64,000 nucleotides of DNA, taken from the NCBI RefSeq assembly GCF_958298935.1, contig NC_084943.1, positions 1,498,001-1,562,000 on the forward strand. Direction: 5' to 3'. The position numbers and the translations under genes are program-made. Of this stretch, positions 10,856 through 23,539 are shown piece after piece (the first letter of the stretch is position 1; each line of letters opens with the position of its first letter). The DNA comes from Phragmites australis. Its lineage: Eukaryota > Streptophyta > Magnoliopsida > Poales > Poaceae. The notes under the pieces are model-generated. The model ran no database searches. It saw only the letters and a program-made list of their open reading frames with translations, and had not been told where the DNA came from.

Positions 10856-11965
10856 GGAATCAATGTTCGCCGCCTGAAAAAACTAGGGGGACTCGATATC
10901 CTGAACCTAAAAAAAATCGCAAGAGCTCTTTGACTTCGTTAATTGTGGTATGAATGGACAGCGGATAATAAATCATGGATTGGTATGCCTACACCGTTCA
11001 CTGGCACGGACCGAGCACTCTTTGCAACGGCTACCACCATCATCAATGGAAATGGAGAAAAGGCAAGTTTTTGGCACTCGGTATGGCTCCAAGGGGAACC
11101 ACTGAAGATGATAGCGTCAAACATCTTCGCGATTTCCAAAAGGAAGAAACATAAGGTGAGGAAGGCTATGTACAACAACACATGGGTGCGACACATCAAT
11201 TTTACTGCTATTTCATCCGCCCAACAATTCATTGACTTTATCCTCCTATGGACATGCCTTCAGTAGATCCAATTGAATAAAAATGTCCTATACTATCACC
11301 TGAAACTTCACCTCCTATGGAGAGTATACAGCTATCTCAGCCTACCAAGTGCAGTTCTTAGGATCGACATCCTCATATATAAAGCGACTAATCTGGAAAG
11401 TATGAGCACCATTGAAATACAAGTTCTTCTTGTTACAAAATCTAATTTGGATTGCGAACAGGCTCATAAAGAGGGAATGGCCGAACCAGAAGACTTGTCC
11501 ACTATGAAGAACCACAAATGAGTCGGTGATCCACATTTTCGCACATTATAGATTTTTCAAGCATGTATAGGAGGCCATCTACACTTGGTGCGCCAGGAGA
11601 ATCAACTGCACAATGGCATGGGATGCTTTTGACACAGTCAAGCAATTGTGGATAGCAATTGGCTCCCTGCAATGAGTGTTGCCTAGGTCTCTTAGATCTC
11701 TTATCATTCTTATAGTATGGGAGCTATGGAACGAAAGGAATATGAGAGTTTTTCAAAACTATGGGAATAAGACGATCGCCCTAGAGGCAAAAATCAAAGA
11801 CGAGGCTAGGGCATGGTGCATTGTGGGAGCAAAGAGACTAGCAATTTTTCTTTCACGGCCATAGTTAGGTTCATTTTGATTTTTTTTTCTCCAGAAGATT
11901 TCGTACTTTCTCATACTCTATTAATATAAAATTGGTAGATCTCCTGCCAATTTATTTTTTAAAAA
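10856..11965 (+). mobile_element. 5'-truncated LINE fragment (3' part of ORF2) with 13-bp target duplication
   Basis: The insert is bounded by AATAATGAATAAT at 10843-10855 and again at 11966-11978, with a short A-run at its 3' end. This is the signature of target-primed reverse transcription. The interior encodes, across several frames, the C-terminal region of a plant non-LTR polyprotein. It includes 'LGGLDILNLKKIARAL', 'ALFATATTIINGNGEKASFWHS' and a zf-RVT-like region ending near 11860. Stops and frameshifts break it. It sits 370 bp behind the NHL stop codon. Confidence 0.88.
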
Positions 11966-11978
11966 AATAATGAATAAT

Positions 11979-12754
11979 AGATATATGCATCACATCGACC
12001 GAAACTTTTTCTCATTGTCTAAAAAAAGATGAAGTATATGTTTTTGTAAAAAGTAAACGTAACTTCAATCAGACCATTCTGCCGTGTTGTGAGACTTTGA
12101 GCTCTTGGTTATATCTGTAGAGTGTAGCCAGGTCAGTAGCTCGTGGTGCCTGCCTCACTTCCGTTCGCTGCTAACTTATTACCGGGTCATCTTTCTTGTT
12201 TTTGTCTTATTTTTCCACGAATACTAATTGACCTTTTGCAGCTCTGCCGACGACTAAACTACGGCATGCAGCAGTGTTCTGAAGCCTATTTTAATCTTGT
12301 TCTGAAACCATACTGTTTGTCCATGCCTCATGATCGTGTGCTGGGTGTAGCATGGCCAGCAATCGGCGTCATTGGCCTGTCCTGTTGCTTGATTCTTGTG
12401 TCAGAACGGCATTGTGCACCCACTCAAACCGCAGTAGCTAATACTATTTCTATTACGCATTGCTAGTCTGTATCATTATTATTGTTTTTATTTTGCGAGG
12501 AAGTGTTGGTCTGTATCGTAACTCTGAAGGCTCGACTGACTCAGCTGGGGCGAGCGATGAAACATTCAACAAGAACAGCGTGCGGTGTTTGTACCCATCA
12601 ACCTCACGTCACCTACTGATTTGGTCTAAGCTCAACTTTTGCAACCAGCGTGCAGCTGTATGTCATCTGGGATTGTTCATTCTGCCACAACAGGGCATTA
12701 TACAGTGTAAGGGTAGTCATCTTTGTGTCTCCATTTTCGTCTCTCTCCCAGCTG

Positions 12755-12785
<31 letters not shown>

Positions 12786-13714
12786 CTAGCTAGAGTTGCA
12801 TCAGCAAGGAGAAAACGGCAAGCAAGCAACTCCAGGGAGACAGGGATCAACGAGGCAGCTGTTCTCCATTTCGTAGCCTAATCAGGATTGGTCAGGGCCT
12901 GGAGTGATGCGTTCATCATCTTCGTACCAACGTCGATGAGAGCTCCGTTTGAAGTACAGAGACAGTTACCTTTTTTAATCTGTTTATCAAGAATTTATAG
13001 ATGGAGACAGTTACGAAGATGCGTTCATCATCTTCGTATCTTCTCTGAATTTTATCAAGAAACCATTAATCTGTTTTCCTTTAGAAGGTAGGGGCTGTTG
13101 TTCAGAATCGGACGGATTAGGTGTAATTTAGTCATGCTCGGCAACGTTTTCACTATGACTAGGTAACGCTTGGCCTTGATCAGGGAGTTCAAGAAGCCCT
13201 CGGTTTTTGAAACCTTCATCCTGGTCTAGCTTCTTTTCGAGGCTCTCTCCTTTCTTGCTCTTCCTGCACCTTCCATTCACTTTCTACTCCAGAAGAGGTC
13301 AGGAACCACGTTCCTTCTAAAACTTTTTAGTGTTGCCAATTTCTTACCTTCCATTTGAAGAAGATGAACCAAAGGAAAACAAGCACTAGAAAAGATCAAA
13401 ACAGCATGCCTGAGTCCGACATCAACAAACAACAAGCCCATCCCTTGCTCAAGCTTTCCAGTGCTCAGATATGTGCTCTGCTACCAAACAGGTAAACTGG
13501 GATTTGCTTTACCAATCTAGATTTATACTGTCAGAAGATAAATAAGCTCTAGGGTTTGAGAAAAGCACATCTTAAAGCTCCACATTCCGCGCCAGAACTA
13601 GAAGTTGCAGTGTTGCCACTTCAAAAGGACCGTCCACTACTACCAGGTACCAGGTACCGCATGTACATGACAAAAGAGAACCTAGCAATCTTACTAGCCA
13701 TCCAACCGGTAGCA
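11979..13714. other. Intergenic region between the LINE fragment and NSE1
   Basis: No gene recognised. It holds a GGCTCT hexanucleotide repeat at 12753-12787 (about 5.8 units). A 21-bp direct repeat (gatgcgttcatcatcttcgt plus one base) occurs at about 12905 and 13017, within a local duplication that also repeats 'gagacagttac'. The short open frames at 12143-12466 and 12460-12789 have no recognisable domain. Confidence 0.6.
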
Positions 13715-16337
13715 TCACTTCTTTCTTCTTTTTGAAGTCCTGGTTGGCTGCGAGGCTCCTGCAGATGACTCTTCTTGAGCAACCTCCAATGCTTCAGCTT
13801 TAGTGCTTCTCAAAATCCTCCTAGGCATCGCCGTTGATGGACCTATGTTTTCATTTTCTTCCACCAGTTCAGCTTTCACTCCCTTGCGTCTCTTCCTCGA
13901 AGAACGGTTGGCTGATGGAGCTTGATCTTCCCCAGGCTCATCATTCACATCATCATCACCATCGACTTCGCCCTCCAACCGGGGCCATTCAGTACCACAA
14001 CTGGGACAGGCTCTTGAAGCCTACATATGCAAATAAATTAGAAAACCATGACTTTAACATCAACATGATAACAGTGTCCAATTGCTCTAAACTCTTTTCT
14101 TCATTGTGCTTTTCTCTCCTTTAATAAAATCGGCAGAAGATCCCCTGCCGTCCTTTCGAAAAAGATAAGGAAAAAGCATAATAATAGTGTGAACAAGAAT
14201 TAGGCAACTACCTTTCGTTGTGAAAATTTCTTCTTCAAACAGTACCCATGAATTCTTACATTGCATCCCTCATTAGGACAACTTGATGCCTGTTGTGAGC
14301 ATAAATAGTAGAAAAAATATATCACAATGTTAAGGGTTTACGGTAAATTAGAAACAAGAGCAAGGCAACTGAAAATCATATGATTGTCACATACAGTACC
14401 TTTATACAAGCTTCGTTGCAGACCACACATGATGGAATATCATTACCACGGAACCAGCTTCGGAGATCAAGAAATGATCTGATGCCAAGACCAATCTTAC
14501 CTGTGGAGGTGTATGACAGCCAATGATCTCGTATCAGTTCATTAAGAGTTTTCTCTTTCTGGCTCAACGTGAAGTTTTTTATGGAAGTAGGCAGATGAGA
14601 TTGACTGTCCTGTGAACCGTCTACAATTACGACCTGGGAACAGAACACTCAATTACTCATGATACTATATTGCAATCAAATATTAAACTGTGGGTAGATA
14701 TAGTGCTGCCACAAATATATGAAACTATTGTAAGCTTACTTAACATCTTGTAAATTATAATTGTATGAGCTACATCAAAAGCACATGACCATTTGGTACA
14801 GTTAGATATATGACAATATGTGGTAAATAAATACATGAAAACAGACTAATCATGTTTCCAGAATGGCTATACAACAGACCTGGTTCTCAAGCCGGACATT
14901 GAGAGCGTCAATACTGGTAATGCTCCCATCATTTCCAGCTTCCTGAACTACTGCTTCTAACTGACACAAGAATCATTGATGATATAGTTACATGAACATA
15001 TACGAAAATTAATGCAGCATATGTTATGTCAGACTGAGCTGTACAAAGGAAGCAATGGCATACCAGTCCCTTGTAGAATGCAATCTGTGGCACAGAATAC
15101 TTTGTTCCAAGCTTTGATTCTTCGTCAACAATGTTATTGACCACTCCATAATACACTGTTCCATCATACTGGTTTATGCATGCTCGCAGCTCAAACTGCA
15201 AGTATGCGAGCTCCTTGTTGATCTTGAGAAGTGTATCGTTGAAAAGTTGTTGATGAGTGGCTGCAAGCCATGATATGGAATATAAGTGATAGGAGGCAAG
15301 AAGTTTGGCAAAATGAATTAGGGAAAGCTTAAGCCCCATAGGATAAATATTCACTAAAATACTCTTCAATAAACTTGCCCTAGATACAAATTCAGCCAGC
15401 ATAGCAGGTCTCAGCTGAACTGTAAACGAATAAATCCACCGTAATGTGGGGTGAAGGTCATTGACACAATCGGACAAGGCATGTTTAAGTTTGAAGTGAT
15501 TGTGCGATAGGTTCAGTCTATCATCCATCAAATAGTCAAGCTTCCACCTCTGGAAACATAGAAATTGCAGCTATTTTTGGCTCACATGATAAAACTAAAA
15601 TGTTCGTTGCAGGGATCAGGATCGGCTGCAGTTGTAGTAGTGACTGGAACTTTAGCAGTCGCAGGGGTTGGGATCGAGATCATGATTGGATTGCAACAGC
15701 TCTCGTTGAGTGACTGCTAGAGTTGCAGCCGATCCCGATCCTCGTCCAAGACATGGTATTCACCTTAGAGAGCTTATATAGACTACAGTGAACCCGAGCA
15801 GGTCAAGAGACAAACTAAGTCTCGAACAAGAAATGATGACCAAGGGGCAACAAGGGATAAGGAAAAAAAAAGGCAATGGCCATAAATCATGCTACATGCA
15901 CGAGCACAAGAATACTCGAAATGGTCGACTTCTTTAAAAAGAATTGTAAATAGACTTGTAAGCAGAGTGAGCAGGATCAGATTTGTAAAGTGCATCTCTG
16001 TGCAGTAAATTTAGGGTGTGACCGACCATCCTTTTATTAGGAGCAGCAGCAGAACTCATCAATTAGAGAGAAAAAAAATAGAGATAAATATAGCACAATC
16101 GGAAGAAGTACTAGCAGCACAACAGGTTATTCCCGGAGCAGCATTTCGTCGAGCACTTGGGCTACGGCATACGAGTATAGAGAGGATGGACCGGGGCCGG
16201 AGCAAGAAAGAAGAAGACACACCGGGGTTCTTGCCGGAGATGGCGGCGAAGACGGCGTGGAAGTCGGTTTCGGAGAGAGGCCCGCGGGAGAGCAGCGCCT
16301 GCAGCAGGGTGTAGTGCCGCCACGAGAGCGGCGCCAT
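13715..16337 (-). CDS. NSE1: NSE1, RING-type subunit of the SMC5/6 complex
   Basis: Six exons on the minus strand: 16337-16223, 15260-15064, 14960-14880, 14633-14400, 14289-14212 and 14020-13715. All have GT/AG borders, the frame is continuous, and the total is 336 residues. The N-terminus begins 'MAPLSWRHYTLLQALL'; exons 1 and 2 join as GKNP-ATHQQLFND. Residues 39-195 form the Nse1 winged-helix region. A C4HC3 RING variant spans residues 200-243: C200-x2-C203, C213-x4-C218, H223-x2-C226, C240-x2-C243. The C-terminal tail is acidic then Lys/Arg-rich (SRKRRK, SKRRKK), a likely nuclear signal. NSE1 pairs with NSE3 and has E3 ligase activity in SMC5/6 DNA repair and chromosome maintenance. Intron 1 (15261-16222) is the longest and holds a small inverted-repeat element. 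No defect is seen. Confidence 0.93.
15612..15743. repeat. Short inverted repeat inside NSE1 intron 1
   Basis: The left arm, with gatcaggatcggctgca, and the right arm, with tgcagccgatcccgatcctc, are complementary over about 20-35 bp with mismatches. The loop is about 70 bp and also contains a related 'gcagtcg..gatcgag' segment. Likely a MITE remnant; no target duplication was recognised. Confidence 0.5.
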
Positions 16338-17110
16338 GCTCTTGCGCTTCTTGCTCCCGCGCGGGATTGGGCGAGGAAAGCCTAGCAAGACAGCGAGCAA
16401 GCTCGGCGTCTCCGGTTTCCCGATCAGATCGGACGCCTAGATGGCGAATTCCGCTCAGGGATCAGGATCGGAGGAGGGAGGGAGGGAAAATCAATTTGGG
16501 GGTTCGCGGGAAGCAGAGGCGAAGAGCGGGAAGGAAATGTTGGGTGTGGGGGGGGGGGGTGTTAGACAAAAAATGTCGGGTTGGGGAATGGGATTAGCAT
16601 CTTGGGTAAAGTCAGATGTGCTATAGTAATTTACTGTTCTACAGTAGCTTTGCTGAAGCAAAATTAGAGGATGTGAGTCCTGGGGAATGGGTGCAGTGCA
16701 ACTGTAACAGTCAGCCCAGAACAACTATAGAAAGCGCACACCACACTCATATCCATGTACACTCATCTTGTTACGTATTAATATACATCTAAATAAGATT
16801 AGAGATATAGCATCATGTAACATTGGCACACGCTTTGACCACCGAACGTATTAACATGTGCATAATTATTGTTCTCGAAAAAATATGACCATTCGTACCG
16901 AGTTCAGAACTCAAATCTGGATAGACATGTTTCACTGTAATGATCCTAACTAACTGAGTAATGATGTGAGGAATGCGTTGTTTGAACTAAGACATAGCGA
17001 GAAGCAATGGCGTTGTGGTCAGGCAGCGATCGATCGATGGCCACACATGAACCAAACGAAACTTGCGCTGCTGCCGTCGGCTCCTCACGGCGCGAGGTGA
17101 GCACCTGCAT
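16338..17110. other. Upstream region of NSE1 and intergenic DNA
   Basis: The first 150 bases are GC-rich and fit the promoter and 5' UTR of NSE1, which reads to the left. A G-run lies at about 16549-16558. The rest is AT-rich with no recognised gene. Confidence 0.5.
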
Positions 17111-17430
17111 GGCGAGGAGGATGAGGCGAACCAGGAATCCGCAGCTGGGTTCGACGCGATGGTGGCGCTGTTCAACAGTGGGGAGTACCATGCGTGATGG
17201 AGGAGTTGTGGTACTACGTCAAGGACCCTATGCAAACGCTCCTACACTGCATCCACCAATGCGTCGTTGGATTCCACCACCTCTTTAACCACGACCTCCC
17301 AATTGGACTACCAAGCTTGTGATTAATGAATTCTAAATGGCAAGTTGATTTGATTGAACTATGGGTGCAGAACCACCGTGGTGCGATGATAGAACTCAGG
17401 GAATGCCTTTGCAAGATCCGCAAGCTGCAT
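17111..17430 (+). pseudogene. DUF309-family gene fragment, disrupted
   Basis: Three frames are needed to follow the family sequence. First 'GFDAMVALFNSGEYHA' ends in TGA. After a frame change come 'MEELWYYVKDPMQTLL', 'CVVGFHHLFN' and, past an insertion of about 80 bp, 'NHRGAMIELRECLCKIRKL'. These match the helical DUF309 proteins of plants and bacteria (FNxGEYYxCHDxLEELW ... GFHHLFNQNHRGA), here from memory. The His/Cys segment after GEY is lost at the frame break. No intact N- or C-terminus remains. A fragment moved by a transposon or a dead paralogue are both possible. Confidence 0.75.
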
Positions 17431-17519
17431 TGGGAGGACAACATGTTACGAACCAAATCGAGATACAGAGTTTGGGTGGATAGAAATCTAGAGGGCATGT
17501 AAGGTTCCAGCCATCATCG

Positions 17520-18080
17520 AGCAGAGCTCACCGTCCTGAGTTCGTCGTCCTTGTTCTCCTTCCCTTGTTACATCCCACTATTATAAGCCCCTTGGGCCGA
17601 AATCACTTTCTCACCCACTTTAGGCCGAAGATTGCTGGATTGGGCATGCTTGTCCGCTTGGCCTTTGTGCAGTTGACAGGTCTTGATTCTAAAGCTTCTT
17701 CTTAGCAACATCTTGAGCAGGCTCACCTTCTTCATCATCTAGTTAGCCATGACATAGGTTCTTGACAATCTCTCCTCCTTGAAAACTGGCTTGACCCTAA
17801 TCCAATGCAACTATAAATTCTTATCGAAGTCGCTGCTCATCTTCCCATGTTGCTATAGAATCAGGCCATCCTAACTAGCTAACCAGAACCTACGGGGACA
17901 CACTAGAGCCAACCTTATGGGTGCAACGATCAAGTATGGGTTTTGGTACCTGATAAGGGTTGGAGACAGGAGGTAAGACCCAGCTTGCATTGACATAAGT
18001 ACCAATTGCCTTTTTCAATTGAGAAACATGAAAAACCAGGTGAGTTGTACTAGAAGCAGGTAATTTCAGTCGTCAATAGA
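17520..18080 (-). mobile_element. Decayed Ty3/gypsy polyprotein end (integrase C-terminus) and adjoining LTR-like sequence
   Basis: Read on the minus strand from 18060 down, the translation gives 'HLVFHVSQLKKAIGTYV', then 'VPKPILDRC', then about 'TWEDEQRL' and 'GQASFQGGEIV' in broken frames. This is the order found at the C-terminus of plant Ty3/gypsy integrases of the chromodomain-lacking type. After it comes 'gggcttataatagtgggatgtaaca', which looks like LTR sequence with a TATA. Many stops; no second LTR was found, so the element is a fragment. Confidence 0.7.
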
Positions 18081-19947
18081 TGACTAGCCGCAAAAAGGTT
18101 TAACAAGTACGACGGTACAAGGAAGAAAAAATGGCCGAATAAAGGATCATCATCGGTTGTCATCGTTGATGGTGTCGGAGAGCTTTGCCATGGAGTAACC
18201 TTAGTCACTTGGAGCTCAATGTTGCCATGTTGTTGTTGTTGGGTTGGGGTCTTGGGCACTAGGGTCATAGGGTCGGGGAGGCTGGGACAGTTGGGGAGAC
18301 AGCATCGTGGTGACGACTGAGATTCAGACCAAGAGAGCAGGGCAGCAGCGACCAAGATAGAGTACAATAGGCAATGACGGGCCAACGGCTAGTGCAATTA
18401 CTCGGAGGAGACTGGATCTGGCGGTAGCCGAGATGGGAAGGTAGCCAAGAGGGGATAAGGCAACGGCAATGGCGATCGAGAGAGGAATAGTGACCAGGAG
18501 GGGATCTGGTGATGACGATGGCTAAGACGGGAATGGTGGCCAGGAGGGGATCTGGCGGCGACGATCAAGAGGGGAATGACGGGTGATGAGGTGAGTGGAG
18601 TGGAAAACAAGCGATGGGCGACCAGGGCAAGAAGGGAGTGCCTGAGTGGGCGACAAAGTTACTGACCTATTAGGTTCGAGTTGTGTTCATTAGGCTAAGC
18701 GCGCGTGGGCCGTTTAGGCTATATGAGTTATGGGTCAGATCTACAACATTTTACAAGGAGGTGGGGGACCCATGGGTAAACTAGCTGGGGGTACTACGAG
18801 AACATACCCGAACCAGTTCCACCCGATGGATGAGATTTTTGCTCGTTAATAGACCCGTGGGTAACAAAAATACCTCATACCCGACTCTTGATGGAGTAAT
18901 TACCTGTCGGGTAGCGGGTACTCATTGCCATCCCTTGCCCCTCCACCGCTTCCCCCTCCCGGCTCTCGTGAGGTTCCCTATTGCCGCAACTGAGTGGTCG
19001 GGGAACGGGAAGGATGCCACCACATGATCACCTTCGTTAACTCCCGCGTCTCCCTCCCCCTCACATCCCCTCGAAAGCACCAGCGGATCCAACCCCTCCC
19101 GCCCTCCCTCCTCACGGGACCCTGCCCACCTTTTAAGTACCACCTACATGTGTGGCACGTGTGCCATCTTTCGCTTCCACCGCCGCACTAGCGATGTCAT
19201 GTAGCGGGGTGGAGGTGGTCGCTACTAGGGGTGTGTGAGGCTGTTGCTCCCAGGTATGCATTAGCCCTCCCCCGCCACTTCCATCGCCTTTGTCGCATCC
19301 TCCTCTGCCTTGCTCGCCGCCGCCATTGTCGCTACCAATCCGAGTGTGGGGGCACGAGCCAACATGGGCGGGCCCTTCTATTGCGAGGGAGAGGTAAGGT
19401 GGTGAGATGCATGATTGGGGGTTGGGTGAGGGATGAAACCGTGAGCGTAGTCTCATGTGGGGGACGCTGGGAGACTCGAGCGACTTGGTTAGCCAATTTT
19501 CCAATTTTCGCTCATCCTCAATCTGAGAGCATATTCCCTTTAGTTGGCTTACCCTATTCATTCCTGTAATCCAACCAAACACTCTCAAAACTAAGATAAC
19601 CATCTTTCATCCATAGATATCCCTTCAACTAAACAGTACCTAAATCAAGAAAGCACATGAAAACTTAAGAGAAGCAAAGAATTTTGGGTTTGACTAATGT
19701 TTGAATTTAAAAATAAAAACTAAAGGTACTACACCTTTACAATTGATAAAAATAAAAATAAAGTTTATAGTGCTACAATGATTAAATATGTAGCCTATAA
19801 ATTAAATAGACTTATCATAACAAGAAGTGTTTATGCACAAAATATCTATGCCATTGCCACACATAACGATATGCTTTATTAAAAGAATAACACGTAAATG
19901 TGTTTTAGTTCCACAATATAAGTCGCAAAAATTTGACAAAAAACCTA
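18081..19947. other. Intergenic DNA with low-complexity and GGTACCCG-type repeat
   Basis: No gene recognised. 18770-18930 carries repeated 'acccg/gggta' words (accc..gatgga, gacccgtgggta, gtcgggtagcgggta), a common dispersed grass repeat also seen at 63560-63720. 18400-18640 has tandem 'ggatctgg.g.tgacgatgg' words. The short GC-rich open frames on both strands look like chance. Confidence 0.5.
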
Positions 19948-20944
19948 TGGGTCATTTGGATACCTTGCCAGGCCAGGCTATTGCCCAGCTAGCCTTGATG
20001 GACAAGGATACATGTTTAGTAGTAGTCTTTAATACTTGCTTTGCCAATCAAACTCGCCTTCGTAGGCAAGGAAAAGGTTGTCAGGCCCGGTGAGCCGATT
20101 TGGCTCTCCCGCATCGACAAGGCGAGCGTGCAGACAAACAAAAAGCGAGCGGGCGAGGGGTAAAAATGGTGCGAGCGCTCAGCTCACCACCCTCAAGTCC
20201 TATTTACCACCTGCAATGACCGTGCATCCAATCGAACCCAATCCACTCGTAGAGGAAGCTACTCTGTTCATTACTCATGGTTGGTAACTTTCCCCTCCAC
20301 GTGCTCTCTCCCATCTATTATCTCTTTCTTCCTCTCTAAATGCTCTCTCCTAATACATATCTGGTCCTCTCCCCTTCCCCTTCCAAGCTCCTTATCTGTG
20401 TGCTAGCTGCTCCATTGAAGGTAATTTCGATTTCTATTTATCCTTACAATTATCTATGGAATTGATGCAAAGATTCATTTCTTTTTCTACAACTGATTCA
20501 TGCCTTTGGATCGATTTCTATTTTCCCTTGCGATTGACTGTTTCGGTTTGTTAGGGCTTTATGATTGGTCCCTCTTTTTCTTCATGGTGGAGTGATGCTT
20601 ATATAATTTGGGAGTTTTTGTGTTCAGAAATTATAATTACTTATTTGAGGTAGCAACTAAAATCTTACTGGATGCTAGGCTCTGCACTTACACATCAGGC
20701 TGTTGCAGTACTTGGTTGCATCCTTTTAACTCATGCGTTTGTAGTATGTTGACTGCACTTATTTTTTGTGTTTCAATTCATGCACCAGTAAGCTAGTTTC
20801 AATTCATGCCAGACAAACAATTAAAAATAGTTGTTATCATGAGCTTTGTTCCTGGATCAGTGATAGGGAAAATTATTGTAGTTGTTTGCAAGTAACTTCA
20901 ATTTGGGACCTTGCTTTACTCTTGATTGTTTATTGTTCATCTAG

Positions 20945-22285
20945 ATGGACATCACATTGGAATTGATCCAAAAAAATATAGCTTTTATGGTTGCATGTAT
21001 GGTGCCATATTGGGCAGTAATCACCTATCTGCATAATAAAAGTAATCATGTAAGATACTCTATTTTGGAGAGGAATAGACACCGAATGAAATATCTTGAG
21101 AAATTGTACTGTGACCAGAATTCATATTGTGTTAATCTTCTTAGGATGAGTAAACATGTATTATTCAAACTATGCACCAAGTTTCATTCTATGAATGTAC
21201 TTCGGGATACATGGCATTGCACGATTGAGGAACAAGTTGCTATGTTTCTTCAAATGGTAGACCATAAGAAAAAGAACAAGAACATAAAGTTTCTTTTCAC
21301 AAGGTCCGTTGAAACTGTTAGTATATATTTCAATGAAGTTTTGTATGCTATTGGCCAACTTGGATCTGAGATGATGAGACATAGATCAACAGATGTACCC
21401 TCTAAAATTAGAAACAACTCAAGATTCTACCCATATTTTGAGGTATGCTTCACCCTTTCTAAAGAGAACATGCATAATTGATTTACTAATAAATAAATTT
21501 ATAAGCCTTGTTGATTTGTACAATCTAGGATTGCATCGGTGCTATTGATGGAACCCATATACCCTGCAATGTTCCTACAAGAATAGCAAATCGTTTCCAT
21601 GGTAGAAATCCCTTCACAACCCAAAATGTGCTAGTAGATGTGGACTTTGATTTAATGTTTACTTATGTGAGTGTTGGTTGGGAAGGATCAACACATGATT
21701 CAACTGTCTTGAGACACCCCCTTGATCATCCAAATAGCCTCCGTATTCCAGAATGTTTGCCTACACCTTTTGATGCATTTTCATGATACAACAAATCATG
21801 TGTTGATGTTTTTAAAACTTATGCTAGGTAAATTTTATCTTGCTGATGCTAGATATGCAGCAATGCCGGGGGTTTTGCCACCTTAGCGTCAAGTTCGTTA
21901 CCATTTACGCGAATGGATTGGTAATATACCCCAGACCCCACAAGAACTTTTCAACTTGCGACACTCTTCTTTGTGCACCACTGTTAAGAGATCATTTGGT
22001 ACTTTGAAGAATTGATTCAAGATCCTCATGAGTAGACCCTACTACCTTTTTCCTACACAAGTCAGGGTTATCATAGCATGCTACATACTTCACAATTGAA
22101 TTTTGCAAAATGGAGGACCTGATTGGTTTGTATACTCTGAGGAACTATGGAGGCAACTATATCCCCACTCAAACTGTTTCCGTCAAGACGCTAGAACAGA
22201 ACAAAGGCAGATGACTGAACTTAGGTATGGTATTACAAATAGAATGTTTGATAATAGGCACTTCGTTATTAGAGATAATGCCTAA
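20945..22285 (+). pseudogene. PIF/Harbinger transposase (HARBI1-like, DDE_Tnp_4), broken
   Basis: Exon 1 (20945-21441) ends at a GT within 'YFEVCF'. After a short intron-like gap the next block starts at about 21530 with 'DCIGAIDGTHIPC', holding the first catalytic Asp. 'GSTHDSTV' holds the second Asp. The expected catalytic Glu (usually ..VIERxFGxLK) is Lys in 'TTVKRSFGTLKN'. In-frame stops occur at about 21785, 21882 and 22013. The C-terminal 'NRMFDNRHFVIRDNA' region is open to 22285. The protein would have cut and joined DNA at TWA targets. Loss of Glu plus stops makes it inactive; any mobilisation would need a partner element. Confidence 0.85.
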
Positions 22286-22496
22286 GATTTTTCTTGTTTG
22301 GGTTGTACGTGTCTTTGTTGTATCAGCACCTTAAGACTATTATTGTGGTACTATTTGAGTTGTAACAGCTTTGAGACCACAAGACCAATGTATGCCTTTT
22401 ATACATTGAAATTTGATAATGTTTAACTATGAACCATTGTATTATTCTTATTATTCAAGCAATTTTTTAGTGGTCAAGCGCAAGAGATGGCTGGGG

Positions 22497-23448
22497 ACAA
22501 TGTGATATGGCAGCCCTAAAAAGTGGAAGATCTCCTTCTCTACTACAAAGAGAAAATTCAAGTGTTATGGAAGGCCCTGGTGTTAATAGAGGTGCATCAT
22601 GAGGAGTGTGCTCGAAGAATTAATCAAAAGTATGCTACAAACTTCACAAGGAAACAAGTCTAATACAAGTACCACAAGTTGAAGGCGGAATGGAAGGTTA
22701 TTTTGGAGGCAAAGTCTGCTAGTGGTGTTGGTTTTGATGATGTCCAGACGAAGATAATCCATGATGAAATAGAGGTTGTGAAAATGAAATCTGTAAGCAT
22801 GCATGCCTAAAATGTTTTGTTATAGCTATAAGTTTTTTAATATACTGTTTAGTGTCCTAATAAAGCCATTAATTTATTTTTTCCTTATGTAGAAAGGTGA
22901 CAAGAGAGTAGGTTCTAATTCCATTGTATGGTGAGATGAAGTTTGTCTTCATGGTCAAACATGCAACTGGAGAGTTTAGTGTGCTTCAAGCACCTTTTGA
23001 TTACCCACTAAGACATGGTGATCTCATTGGCAATGGAAGACCAACTCAAGAACAAGTGCATGTGGATATTGATTCTTCTCAGCACTACGATTATGATACT
23101 CTTCTAGATTCTAATAGTCCTAGCTCAGTTGGTTCTAAGCACCAGCCTGAAGATAAGAATAAGAGAAAAGGAAAACGTGGCAAGCATGATTATGCATTAG
23201 TCCAAGATATCAGTGGTGCTATGAACAACATGCTAGATACTATGTGCTTCACTCATGTCACATACCCAAATGAGCGTATCTACAAGTCCATCGATAACAC
23301 GCATGAATATCCTTTGCTAGTGCGGCTTGATTTGCAAACTTATCTTGCTCAAAATGGTAACATTGCTAGCATGTTGAAGGGGTGGCCGGAGGAAACTATC
23401 AAGCAGTGGATGGCACAGGGGGTCATGAATTACTATTCTACTAACTAG
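22497..23448 (+). pseudogene. Myb/SANT-like accessory protein of the Harbinger element, broken
   Basis: Begins 'MAGDNVIWQP' and hits a stop after ten codons. The helical segment 'YKEKIQVLWKALVLIEVHHEE' and 'NFTRKQV.YKYHKLKAEWK' is the trihelix/Myb-like DNA-binding region found in PIF ORF1 and L10-interacting MYB proteins. An AG at about 22892 then leads to an open frame of 174 codons (22924-23448) with a Lys/Arg patch (NKRKGKRGK) and the C-terminal block ending 'GVMNYYSTN'. In active elements this protein binds DNA and brings the transposase to the nucleus. Confidence 0.7.
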
Positions 23449-23539
23449 TTTAAGTCCTTCCTATAAGCAGTGACTAACTAATTTATGCTTTAAGCAGTTC
23501 ATGGAAGCAAGGTTTGAAGAGCCATGCATGACATCTGTG

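Noticed and set aside
12143..12789. Two open frames of about 108 codons each, ending in Gly-Ser repeats
   Set aside because: The repeat end is a GGCTCT microsatellite; no homology or splice context is seen.
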